A DNA stretch of 64,000 nucleotides, from assembly GCF_036173125.1 (NCBI RefSeq), contig NZ_CP108054.1, positions 1,488,001 through 1,552,000 of the forward strand, given 5' to 3'. Of this stretch, positions 7,739-14,580 are shown in pieces. A program made the position numbers and the translations under genes. Positions within the stretch are counted from its first letter, which is position 1. Every line of letters starts with the position of its first letter. Source of the stretch: Streptomyces sp. NBC_00286. Its GTDB lineage: Bacteria; Actinomycetota; Actinomycetes; Streptomycetales; Streptomycetaceae. Under the pieces are notes generated by a model. The model was not told the origin of the DNA. It searched no databases and saw only the letters and a list, made by a program, of their open reading frames with translations.

Positions 7739-8982
7739 CGTATGGGGGTTCTCTCGTCGTCTGCGGCCGGGGTGGCCGCTGCGGCGGCGCGGGCTGCCGC
7801 CACGATGGGGGACGTACGCAGGGCGTGCGCGATACCGATCAAGGACGGTCGCGTCACGGGGAGTTCGGCGTTCGCGGGGTTGTCCACCTGCTCGGTGCCC
7901 CCACTGTTCTCTGCGTGGTCCAGGAAGCCCGCCGATGTGGGCGGTCCGGCACGTCGGCAGGCCTGCACGGCCACGGCGATCATCGCCGCGTGCCCGATAC
8001 GGGCGGCGCTGTCGGCGCTGTGTCCCGCCGCAACTGCTGCCGTGTGCGCCTGCGAGCGGACGTCGTAGTCGAGGTGGGGACGGATCAGTCGCAGCCCGTC
8101 TTCGATTCCGGCCTCGCGTCGGGTGAGGTGGATGAACGGCGACGCGTACCAGGGAATCGGGGCGGCCAGCAGACTGCCCGGGTGGATGCCGCTGAGCTCC
8201 CGCCACAGCGGGCCGAGCCGCCGCCAGGTCGTCACGGCACGCCGGACGGCGGTCGCCCACGGGCCGAGAAGCGGCAGCGTGAAGCCGGCGACGGCGACGG
8301 CGGCCGCCACGCCCACCAGGCGGGGCGCGAGAGTCGTGCTCAGCATGTCCCAGTCCCGACCGGCCCACCGCGCGATCACCGCGGTGAGCTTGAGACCGCT
8401 GAAGGACACATTGAGCAGCCAGGCCAGGACCAGCAGCCACAGTCCCGCCCGAAGCCATCCGTGGACCTCCCGTGCCCAGCGCAGGCACAGAACGGTGCTG
8501 GCGACGGCGGCCGTCATATGGCCGAGCAGATACAGCACGACCATCTCGCCGGTCCACGGGGTCCTGGCGTAGTACGTGTCGAAATCGGTGAGCCGCTCGC
8601 TGGGTGCGTCGCCCAGCACGAACAGGGTGATCAGTACGGCGATCAGGACGCCATAGCCGGCCGTCCAGCGCCGGGTGAGGCGGCGTACGTACGGCTCGGG
8701 CCCGCCACGCCAGTGGATGATCAGCACGAGGCAGCTGGCGCTGTAGGCGCTCACCGTCGCGTACACCAGCGCGGCGGAGAAGTTCGCGATGCCGGTCGCG
8801 TCGTTGAGGCCGGCGACGGTGCGCGGAGCGGCGAGGAAGAAGCCGACGCCGCCGAGGAAGATCACCCAGCAGACGGCTCGGATCAAGGGGTCGCGCCAGG
8901 AACGCAGCAGGCCGGGCAGCTTGAGTCCCAGTCCGGCCCAGCAGACGAACGCGGGTATGTAGTAGTAGGCGGAGGCGTCCAT
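7735..8982 (-). CDS. 7-TM MAB_1171c-family membrane protein (module B, first copy)
   Basis: The protein has 415 residues and the same architecture as its neighbours: seven helices, ATGIANFSAALVYA, DFDTYYARTPWTGEMVVLYL, and a C-terminal soluble segment with SQAHTAAVAAGHSADSAARI and a terminal ALRTSPIVAAA. ATG 8982 lies 2 bases after the HEXXH gene's stop. Of the three copies it diverges most in the DTYY motif (R for N and WTGEM for xxREM), which could reflect a different ligand. Function unknown; it could be a sensor or a transporter. Confidence 0.75.
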   Translation of the reverse strand: MDASAYYYIPAFVCWAGLGLKLPGLLRSWRDPLIRAVCWVIFLGGVGFFLAAPRTVAGLNDATGIANFSAALVYATVSAYSASCLVLIIHWRGGPEPYVRRLTRRWTAGYGVLIAVLITLFVLGDAPSERLTDFDTYYARTPWTGEMVVLYLLGHMTAAVASTVLCLRWAREVHGWLRAGLWLLVLAWLLNVSFSGLKLTAVIARWAGRDWDMLSTTLAPRLVGVAAAVAVAGFTLPLLGPWATAVRRAVTTWRRLGPLWRELSGIHPGSLLAAPIPWYASPFIHLTRREAGIEDGLRLIRPHLDYDVRSQAHTAAVAAGHSADSAARIGHAAMIAVAVQACRRAGPPTSAGFLDHAENSGGTEQVDNPANAELPVTRPSLIGIAHALRTSPIVAAARAAAAATPAADDERTPIR

Positions 8983-8984
8983 GC

Positions 8985-9584
8985 TCAGACCTGCGGCCGG
9001 CGGCTGCCCAGTGAAGCGCCGATCCGGCCCGCGATCTGGGTACGGTCCGTGTTCTCCGGCTTCCCCTCCAGCCAGACCCGGAAATGGGTCACGGCTTTCA
9101 GCGCGAAGGTCTCGGCGTCCTGCTCGACCTGTTCGTCGAACACGGACCGGGCGGCGACCCGTACGACGACCGGCTTCAGATGACGCAGATCGGCCCGCTG
9201 GTCCAGCATCCGGGCCGCCACCGTGGCGCCCGCGATGTGGTGGCCGCAGTCGCCCTTGATCATGTGCCAGATCTCGTGGAAGAGGATCGCGAGCTGGTGC
9301 AGCGCGGTGGCCCGCTTGTCGACGAGGATGAGGTCCTCGTCCGGCAGGTCGAGCCACAGCCCGGTCGCGGTCCGGTGCGGGAACTCCTCCTTGAGGAGCA
9401 CCACATTGCGCCCCCGGATCTCGCTGAGGACTTCGATCAGGGCGGCGAACAGTTCATCGGGATCGGTGGGAGAGGTCAGTTCCCGTCCACCGGAACGCAG
9501 TTCACCCGTCAGCCGGTCGATGAATCGACGCATCTCCTTCTCGGCCTGAAATTCCCCGACCAGCCGCGTGACAAGGCGACGCAT
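8985..9584 (-). CDS. HEXXH zinc-peptidase-like protein, ImmA/IrrE type (module B)
   Basis: The product has 199 residues. HEIWH (about 103-107) in LFHEIWHMIKGDCGHH aligns with HELWH of the module A protein, as do TATGLWLDLPDEDLILVDKR and the C-terminal GRIGASLGSRRP. ATG 9584 has GAGGAG 10 bases upstream. The shared N-terminal MRRL..RLVGE pattern is partly repeated within the protein (MRRFIDRLTGE), so the first about 17 residues may be an internal duplication. It presumably acts in the cytoplasm on the partner XRE regulator, by analogy with ImmA-ImmR. Confidence 0.75.
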   Translation of the reverse strand: MRRLVTRLVGEFQAEKEMRRFIDRLTGELRSGGRELTSPTDPDELFAALIEVLSEIRGRNVVLLKEEFPHRTATGLWLDLPDEDLILVDKRATALHQLAILFHEIWHMIKGDCGHHIAGATVAARMLDQRADLRHLKPVVVRVAARSVFDEQVEQDAETFALKAVTHFRVWLEGKPENTDRTQIAGRIGASLGSRRPQV

Positions 9585-9686
9585 CGACTGACTACTCCTC
9601 ACATCCCGGACCCCGCCCGGCAAATATTCCAGACGGAGGGGCCTGCTGCCAGGCTTACGGGGACTTCATGAACTCCGGCACACATT

Positions 9687-9740
9687 CGCGCCCCGTAGGG
9701 GCGCGGGGCTGTGACATTTGCGGCTCCGCCGCGATGGGGG
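9687..9740. repeat. Dispersed intergenic repeat with hairpin tip
   Basis: CGCGCCCC-gta-GGGGCGCG (9687-9705) is a perfect 8-bp stem, followed by the GGGCTGTGACATTTGCGG-type sequence seen at 1.7 and 52.4 kb. It lies in the 273-base gap between the HEXXH and XRE genes of module B, a gap absent from module A. The rest of that gap (to 9857) holds a second palindromic GC-rich stretch (GGGGGTCCCCCC around 9757-9768) and no gene. Confidence 0.6.
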
Positions 9741-9857
9741 TCCTCCCGCTCTGGGGGTCCCCCCAGGCCCTCAAGGCACTGGGGGAGCAGCCGAGAGTGG
9801 GTGAGCGACCAGCCCCCACCGGCCCGCAGGCTCATCACTGCGCCTCCAGCGGAACGC

Positions 9858-10505
9858 TTATCGGTCGCGGTCCCGCCGCCGCAAGATCGTGTCGATCCAG
9901 TCGGCGACCAACTCCTGTTCCGCATCGCTGAGTTCCGCGGCCCGATGGGCGATCCGGCGCAGCCCGTGTGCCTGCCGCAGCCGGGCCAGCGGGTCCTCAC
10001 CGGCCGCGGCGCGCAATTCGGCCAGTACGGGTTGGAGGGCGTCGTCGAGGGCGGAGGCGGGCTCGGCGGACAGCCAGCCGTTGGGCGCGCCGAAGAAGAA
10101 CTCCTCGATCCCGGCCTGAGTAGCCGCCAGCGGGCCGCCGGAGCGGACCGCGCGCGGCTCCGCCCCCTCCCCACCATGCGTTTTCCTCCGGCTGTTGACG
10201 AGGTTCGACAGGGAGGCCCGGGACGCGCCGAAGGAGGCGGCGATCTCTCCGTAGGAGTGCCGGTGCCCGTCGTCGCGCCGCCGCGTTTCCCGCAGATGCT
10301 CGAAGCGGCGGATGATCCGGTCGGTGATGTCCTCCGCGGGGGGCTCCTTGCCGTCCAGGAGCGTCTCGATGACGTCCCGGGGGACGCCGCTGTCGACCGA
10401 GAGCCGTTCCACGTCGAGCACGTCGTCACGGCTCTGTCCCGCCTCCGCGAGGAGGGCGTCGAGGTGGCTCAGGGTCTCGGCGAGCGCACGGAGCGGATCT
10501 CTCAC
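9858..10505 (-). CDS. XRE-family regulator, EspR-like (module B)
   Basis: The product has 215 residues. An N-terminal helical segment (LDALLAEAGQSRDDVLDVER) precedes the HTH (SYGEIAASFGASRASLSNLV), then a C-terminal HGLRRIAHRAAELS...VADWIDTIL that matches the module A regulator. GTG 10505 has AGGAG 8 bases upstream; longer in-frame starts up to 10613 would run through the operator region and lack a ribosome site. The conserved tail suggests a shared interaction surface or a cleavage region for the HEXXH partner, which is inferred. Autoregulation through the inverted repeat at 10599-10630 is likely. Confidence 0.78.
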   Translation of the reverse strand: MRDPLRALAETLSHLDALLAEAGQSRDDVLDVERLSVDSGVPRDVIETLLDGKEPPAEDITDRIIRRFEHLRETRRRDDGHRHSYGEIAASFGASRASLSNLVNSRRKTHGGEGAEPRAVRSGGPLAATQAGIEEFFFGAPNGWLSAEPASALDDALQPVLAELRAAAGEDPLARLRQAHGLRRIAHRAAELSDAEQELVADWIDTILRRRDRDR

Positions 10506-10598
10506 CGGCACATCTCCTGAAGTGAGGTGGTGGCGCGAACTGCCTAGTTGATGTTCCGCACGATAGCCGCTGCCGGGGCCCACCGACCAACGAGAAGA

Positions 10599-10630
10599 AA
10601 CTGAAATAGCCACAGACGACTACTTCAGTT
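10599..10630. promoter_or_regulatory. Inverted repeat upstream of the module B XRE gene
   Basis: The arms AACTGAAATAG (10599-10609) and CTACTTCAGTT (10620-10630) match at 10 of 11 positions around a 10-base spacer. The right arm overlaps the -35 box of a plus-strand promoter, which is a good position for a repressor controlling both directions. Confidence 0.45.
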
Positions 10631-10657
10631 GACACCACTCCCCATACCTTGCAGGAT
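10629..10657 (+). promoter_or_regulatory. Sigma-70/HrdB-type promoter
   Basis: TTGACA (10629-10634), a 17-base spacer and CAGGAT (10652-10657) form a strong vegetative streptomycete promoter reading toward the small gene at 10905. Transcription would begin near 10664, giving a leader of about 240 bases. That leader contains the palindrome GTCCGCGGCCGCGGAC (10794-10809) and no convincing gene. Confidence 0.5.
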
Positions 10658-10904
10658 CATGACACGACGTAAGGACCGGTCATCGCACCGCGACCACGGC
10701 AGCATCGCCGTGCCCGCGGGGGCGAGGCTCGCTTGTGCCCCACGGGGGAGGGCACATCGGGCGCCGTGGTCCGCGGCCGCGCACCGTTCAGGTGTCCGCG
10801 GCCGCGGACCGATTGTCAGTGGTGGACGGCAAGCTGGACCCAGCGCCACCGCTGTGCGACGGCGCGTGAACAAGAGAGCCGAGCCGAACCGGGAGAGTCG
10901 TCCG

Positions 10905-11120
10905 ATGCCGACCGCCGTACTGACCGATCACGAACGCACCGCCGTGCAGGCCTATCTGCGCCTGTTGCACACCGTACGAGCCGCGCTGGACGGCCCGCCC
11001 GGCACGCCGCCCCGCCCCGTCGTCGTACCGCCCGCCGCCCTCGCGGAGGCCGAGCGCGCCCTGGAGGCGGCGGGCCTGGCGGGCAACGAGGAGGCGTTCT
11101 TCCGCCTGCTGCACGCCTAG
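10905..11120 (+). CDS. Small hypothetical protein (71 aa)
   Basis: ATG 10905 has GGGAGA about 9 bases upstream. The product is helical and alanine/leucine-rich (AVQAYLRLLHTVRAALDG, then LAEAERALEAAGLAGNEEAF) with a central proline patch, no cysteine motif and no signal peptide. I do not recognise the family. The frame closes on a TAG that forms the tip of the MITE-like element starting at 11117, so the original C-terminus may have been replaced. It may be expressed from the promoter at 10629. Confidence 0.55.
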   Translation: MPTAVLTDHERTAVQAYLRLLHTVRAALDGPPGTPPRPVVVPPAALAEAERALEAAGLAGNEEAFFRLLHA

Positions 11121-11318
11121 GTCCTGCCTCTCCGATCTTCGTGGATCAGCGCGCGGCGTCTGGTGCTGGGGGCACCTCCCACGCCCTTCAGGCAGTGGGG
11201 GAGCATCGGCGTGCGGCCGCATCGCCCTCGTACTGGACGTACTTGGGTGATGCGGCCGTGCGGCGAGGTGCCGTGCCAGGCGTCGCGCGCCCGCGAAGAT
11301 CGGGGAGACAGGGCCTAG
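11117..11318. mobile_element. MITE-like element with long terminal inverted repeats
   Basis: This 202-bp element begins and ends with CTAG. The left tip (CTAGGTCCTGCCTCTCCGAT, then CTTCG and GCGCGGCGTCTGG) pairs with the complement of the right tip (CTAGGCCCTGTCTCCCCGAT, then CTTCG and GCGCGACGCCTGG) over roughly 45 bases. The interior contains further foldback sequence (CGGCCGCATC/GATGCGGCCG). It has no coding capacity. It is best read as a non-autonomous, foldback insertion-like element; no parent transposase is present in the window. Confidence 0.55.
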
Positions 11319-11365
11319 CCCCACAGCCGTGACGATCCCCGGCCGGGCGCCCGGCGGAAACGGGA

Positions 11366-12052
11366 TCAGCCGCGGTCGTACGAGACGGCCACCGCGGTCG
11401 CCACAAGACCCCGGCCCACCGTCCAGCGACCGTCGAAGTGGTCGACGCGGCGGCCGTCCACCACCGGGCCCGGCACCAGGAGCCGGGCCCGGAAGGCACC
11501 CGAGGTGGTGCGCCCTGGAGCCAGGCCCACCTTTATGTCCGCCTCCGTGAAGTCGAGCCACTTCCGGGTGAGGGGGAACCACGCCTTGTAGACCGACTCC
11601 TTGGCGCTGAACAGGAGTCGGTCCCAGTGGACCGCGGGGTGCCCGGACGCGAGCGCACGCAGCCGGGCGTCCTCGGCCGGCAGGGACACGGAGGACAACA
11701 CGCCCTCCGGAAGCGGCAGATGGGGCTCCGCGTCGATGCCGAGGGAGGCCAGGTCGGTGGCGCGGGCGAGCGCTGCAGCGGCGTAGCCCTCGCAGTGCGT
11801 CATGCTGCCGATGAGTCCGTCGGGCCACTGCGGGGCCCCGCGGTCACCGGTCAGCACGGGCTGCGGGGGAACGCCGAGCTTGTCCATCGCACGCCGGGCA
11901 CAGGCACGTACGGCGGTGAACTCGCGGCGCCGCTTCTCCACGGCCCGCGCGATCAGCGCCTCTTCCTCGGGATACAGGGCCGCGCCCTCGATCGGTTCGT
12001 CACCGTTCGCCTCCACGGTCACGACCGCGTCCGGGAGCAACTCCTCGATCAC
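11366..12052 (-). CDS. 4'-phosphopantetheinyl transferase, Sfp type
   Basis: This 228-residue enzyme would transfer phosphopantetheine from CoA to a serine of acyl- or peptidyl-carrier proteins. Family motifs are IGSMTHCEGYAAAALA (about 81-96), LGIDAEP with the magnesium-binding acids (104-110), and FSAKESVYKAW (148-158). GTG 12052 has GGAGG about 10 bases upstream. The length is typical for stand-alone Sfp-type enzymes, which serve polyketide and peptide synthases. No synthase is in this window, so it probably acts in trans. Confidence 0.93.
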   Translation of the reverse strand: MIEELLPDAVVTVEANGDEPIEGAALYPEEEALIARAVEKRRREFTAVRACARRAMDKLGVPPQPVLTGDRGAPQWPDGLIGSMTHCEGYAAAALARATDLASLGIDAEPHLPLPEGVLSSVSLPAEDARLRALASGHPAVHWDRLLFSAKESVYKAWFPLTRKWLDFTEADIKVGLAPGRTTSGAFRARLLVPGPVVDGRRVDHFDGRWTVGRGLVATAVAVSYDRG

Positions 12053-12340
12053 TGGATCCGAACCTCCATCGGCAGAATGCGAGGCAGCGTACCCAGCGGT
12101 GCCAGTCCGCGGTGAGCAGGGTGCCGGACCGCGGCGTGAAGCCATACCCGTGAAGCCATACCAGGGCGGGGCGTAATCCGTAACACGGACGTAGCAGCGA
12201 TCATGCCCCGGAACCCCTATGATCGGCCCTACACAACCGCGCGCTCACCGTTTTCGAACGGCGGTTTTGTGTACCTCCAAACTCCATGGCCGGGCTCGGC
12301 CTGCTTCGCCGTGCCCGCGAACCTTGAAAGGACGGCCTGA

Positions 12341-13510
12341 ATGGTCTCTCGCGTACGCGTCTGGCTCAACCGCACGTACGCGGAGAACGTGTTCTTCATG
12401 GATCAGCTGCGGGATAATCCCAGCGGCCGTCCGGTCGAGATCCATGCGACACACGGTGACCCAGACTCCCCCATCCTGGCCGCCGCCGACACCGCGGAGC
12501 TCGAACCGCAAGGGCTGTCCCCGGCCGCGTACGTCGAGTACGCCCTCGATCAGTGCGCCCGGCACTCGATCGACGTGTTCGTTCCGGTGCTCCACCAGGC
12601 GGCGGTCGCCGCGCATCGCGAGGAGTTCGCCGCGGTCGGTACGGCTCTGCTGGCGCCGCCCGCCGAGGCCGTGACGACCTTCCAGGACAAGGTGACCGCG
12701 TACGAGGCGGTGCGGGCCCTCGGGCTGCCGGTGCCGCCCTGGTGGCGGGTGCGTACCGAGGACGAACTCGTCGCGGCGGTCGACGCGTTGGACGCCGACG
12801 GCCACAAGGCCTGCTTCAAGCCGGCCGCGGGTGCGGGCGGAGTCGGCTTCCGCATCATCACGCGCTCCCCCTTCTCGCTCATGCACCTGGGCGGCTTCCC
12901 CAGCCCGTATGTGCCGCTGAACCTCGTCGTCGACGCGCTGCGGCAGGCCGACAGCCCCGTCGACTGGCTGGTGATGCCGCGTCTGGAGGAGCCGGAGGTG
13001 TCCGTCGACTGTCTGACGGGGCCGGACGGGCGGGTGCGGATGGCGGTGGGCCGGACGAAGAACGGCCGTCGGCGCGGCTTCACGCTGCAGCCGTCCTTCA
13101 TCGAACCGGCACGGCTCATCGCCCGGGCCTTCGATCTGCACTACCTGACCAATGTGCAGTTCCGTATGTTCGGGGACGAGCCGGTGCTCATGGACGTCAA
13201 CACGCGCCCGGCCGGCGGACTGCACCAGCTCTCCCAGTGCGGGATCAACGCCCCTTGGGCGGCTGTGCGGCTGGCGCTCGGCGAGGACCCGGGCGAGTTG
13301 GTACCGCCGTTCCTGGGCCAGGACTACGCGGTGGTGGCGGGGCCGCGACCGGTGCGTCCGGTGTCGGTGCCACAGCCTCAGCCGCAGCCGTCCCTGGACG
13401 AGCGCCGGCCCACTCCCCTGCCGGCCGTCCCCGCCCCCGATGGGGGTGCCCCCGCTCGAGCGAAGCCGAGAGTGGGGGAGGAGTCGGCCGCCACTCCCAC
13501 CCCTGCCTGA
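12341..13510 (+). CDS. ATP-grasp domain protein
   Basis: The product has 389 residues. The ATP-grasp fold shows as FQDKVTAYEAVRALGLPVPP (lid and hinge), CFKPAAGAGGVGFRI (phosphate loop), LVMPRLEEPEVSVDCLTG and the metal site LMDVNTRPAGGLHQ. Such enzymes ligate a carboxylate to an amine or thiol through an acyl phosphate; the substrate is unknown. AAAGGA precedes ATG 12341. The C-terminal about 55 residues are proline-rich and include a stretch (PDGGAPARAKPRVGEE) encoded by a dispersed DNA repeat at 13438-13480, so the original end may have been shorter. It is divergent from the phosphopantetheinyl transferase gene; the 288 bases between them hold a CCGTT-TTCG-AACGG hairpin and no gene. Confidence 0.8.
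   Translation: MVSRVRVWLNRTYAENVFFMDQLRDNPSGRPVEIHATHGDPDSPILAAADTAELEPQGLSPAAYVEYALDQCARHSIDVFVPVLHQAAVAAHREEFAAVGTALLAPPAEAVTTFQDKVTAYEAVRALGLPVPPWWRVRTEDELVAAVDALDADGHKACFKPAAGAGGVGFRIITRSPFSLMHLGGFPSPYVPLNLVVDALRQADSPVDWLVMPRLEEPEVSVDCLTGPDGRVRMAVGRTKNGRRRGFTLQPSFIEPARLIARAFDLHYLTNVQFRMFGDEPVLMDVNTRPAGGLHQLSQCGINAPWAAVRLALGEDPGELVPPFLGQDYAVVAGPRPVRPVSVPQPQPQPSLDERRPTPLPAVPAPDGGAPARAKPRVGEESAATPTPA
13438..13480 (+). repeat. 43-bp dispersed repeat inside a coding sequence, copy 1
   Basis: This stretch is palindrome-flanked (GGGGGTGCCCCC at one side, GCTCGAGC in the centre). It matches 15798-15840 on the opposite strand with one mismatch. It is translated here in a different frame from copy 2. 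Confidence 0.7.
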
Positions 13511-13540
13511 TCGCACTCGCCCGGACGTCTTCGTACCCGG

Positions 13541-14416
13541 TCAGTCGACCGGGTACCCCCACTCACGCGCCAACTCGACCAGCCGCGGCGGCAGTTCGGC
13601 GCCTGGGTCGGCGGGGCGGGCCGACTGGATGCGGCCCGACTTGATGGTTTCGCTCCAGTCGCCGAGCTGGGGGCGGAAGGTGCCGTGGTCCTTCTTGCCG
13701 TACTCGAGCATCCCGGACTCCCAAGGCACCTTGAGGTAGTCGCACAGGCCCCGGGTCACCGTCTCGGGGTCCGCGGTGAGCTCCTCGTACGTGATCACGT
13801 GGGCACCGGTGAGCTGCTGCCGGGCCTCCTCCAGCTTTTCGCTGTAGTCGAGGACCTCGCGGCGGATCTGTTCGTGGTCCGGGTCGGCGCGACGGTTGGT
13901 GAGGGAGGTGACGACCGCGCCCGGGTGGCGGAGCAGGACGATGTAGCGGGCGTCGGGCCAACATCGTTGCAGCCGGGGCCAGATGAGGGTGTTCGGCGGC
14001 GTCTTGTCGACGATGATGTCCTTGCCGCTGCGGGTGAGCTCCAGATGAAGCACGCGGTCCCACAGGACGTGTTCCAGCTCCTCCTTGTCCAGCTCCAGCG
14101 CCTTCATGGCGTCGGCCGTGAAGTCACGGGCCAGGTGGACGTGGAGGGTGCGCAGATGCATCTCGTGCGGGGCGCGGATCTTGGAGTGGCTGTTCAGCAG
14201 GACGCGCAGCAGGGTCGAGCCGGAGCGCACCGAGGACAGGACGAAGACCGGGGAGTCGACCAGGCGCGGGGCGCGCGGGGCGACGTACCCATCCTTCGGG
14301 GTCCGCTGCGCCGGCATGGCGTCGAGGCTCCGGCGGGGCGGGCTCACCGCCTGGGCCATCAGTCTCCCGCGGCGCTTCAGCCCTTTGCGGATCGCCGAGA
14401 TACGTGGGTCCCGCAC
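13541..14416 (-). CDS. Sulfotransferase family protein
   Basis: The product has 291 residues. The 5'-phosphosulfate loop FVLSSVRSGSTLLRVLLNSH (about 58-77) and the 3'-phosphate site YIVLLRHPGAVVTSL (about 152-166) define a PAPS-dependent sulfotransferase. The acceptor is unknown; related actinobacterial enzymes act on lipids, glycans and natural products. GTG 14416 has GAGGGG 7 bases upstream. It is convergent with the ATP-grasp gene (30-base gap), and its neighbours give no pathway. No PAPS-synthesis gene lies nearby. Confidence 0.85.
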   Translation of the reverse strand: MRDPRISAIRKGLKRRGRLMAQAVSPPRRSLDAMPAQRTPKDGYVAPRAPRLVDSPVFVLSSVRSGSTLLRVLLNSHSKIRAPHEMHLRTLHVHLARDFTADAMKALELDKEELEHVLWDRVLHLELTRSGKDIIVDKTPPNTLIWPRLQRCWPDARYIVLLRHPGAVVTSLTNRRADPDHEQIRREVLDYSEKLEEARQQLTGAHVITYEELTADPETVTRGLCDYLKVPWESGMLEYGKKDHGTFRPQLGDWSETIKSGRIQSARPADPGAELPPRLVELAREWGYPVD

Positions 14417-14508
14417 GGTGACACCCCTCTTTTTCTCTCACCTACGCCTTGCCGCGCCATCCCAGGGGTACAGGGCGAACTTCAGGTGTCGTAAAGGCAA
14501 CAGGACGT

Positions 14509-14539
14509 GGTCACGGCGGGCCGAAAACCCGCCGTGACC
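14509..14539. terminator. Perfect 12-bp stem terminator
   Basis: GGTCACGGCGGG (14509-14520) pairs with CCCGCCGTGACC (14528-14539) across a CCGAAAA loop. It lies just beyond the stop of the GH38 gene and would end that leftward transcript. Confidence 0.65.
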
Positions 14540-14580
14540 TGGGCTCTTACCCGTTTCTTAATTCTTCATGGAAAACGGGG

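Noticed and set aside
10659..10904. Upstream ATG (10659) extending the 71-residue protein
   Set aside because: It lies at or before the expected transcription start of the promoter at 10629-10657. The added residues are arginine-rich and uneven, and no Shine-Dalgarno is present.
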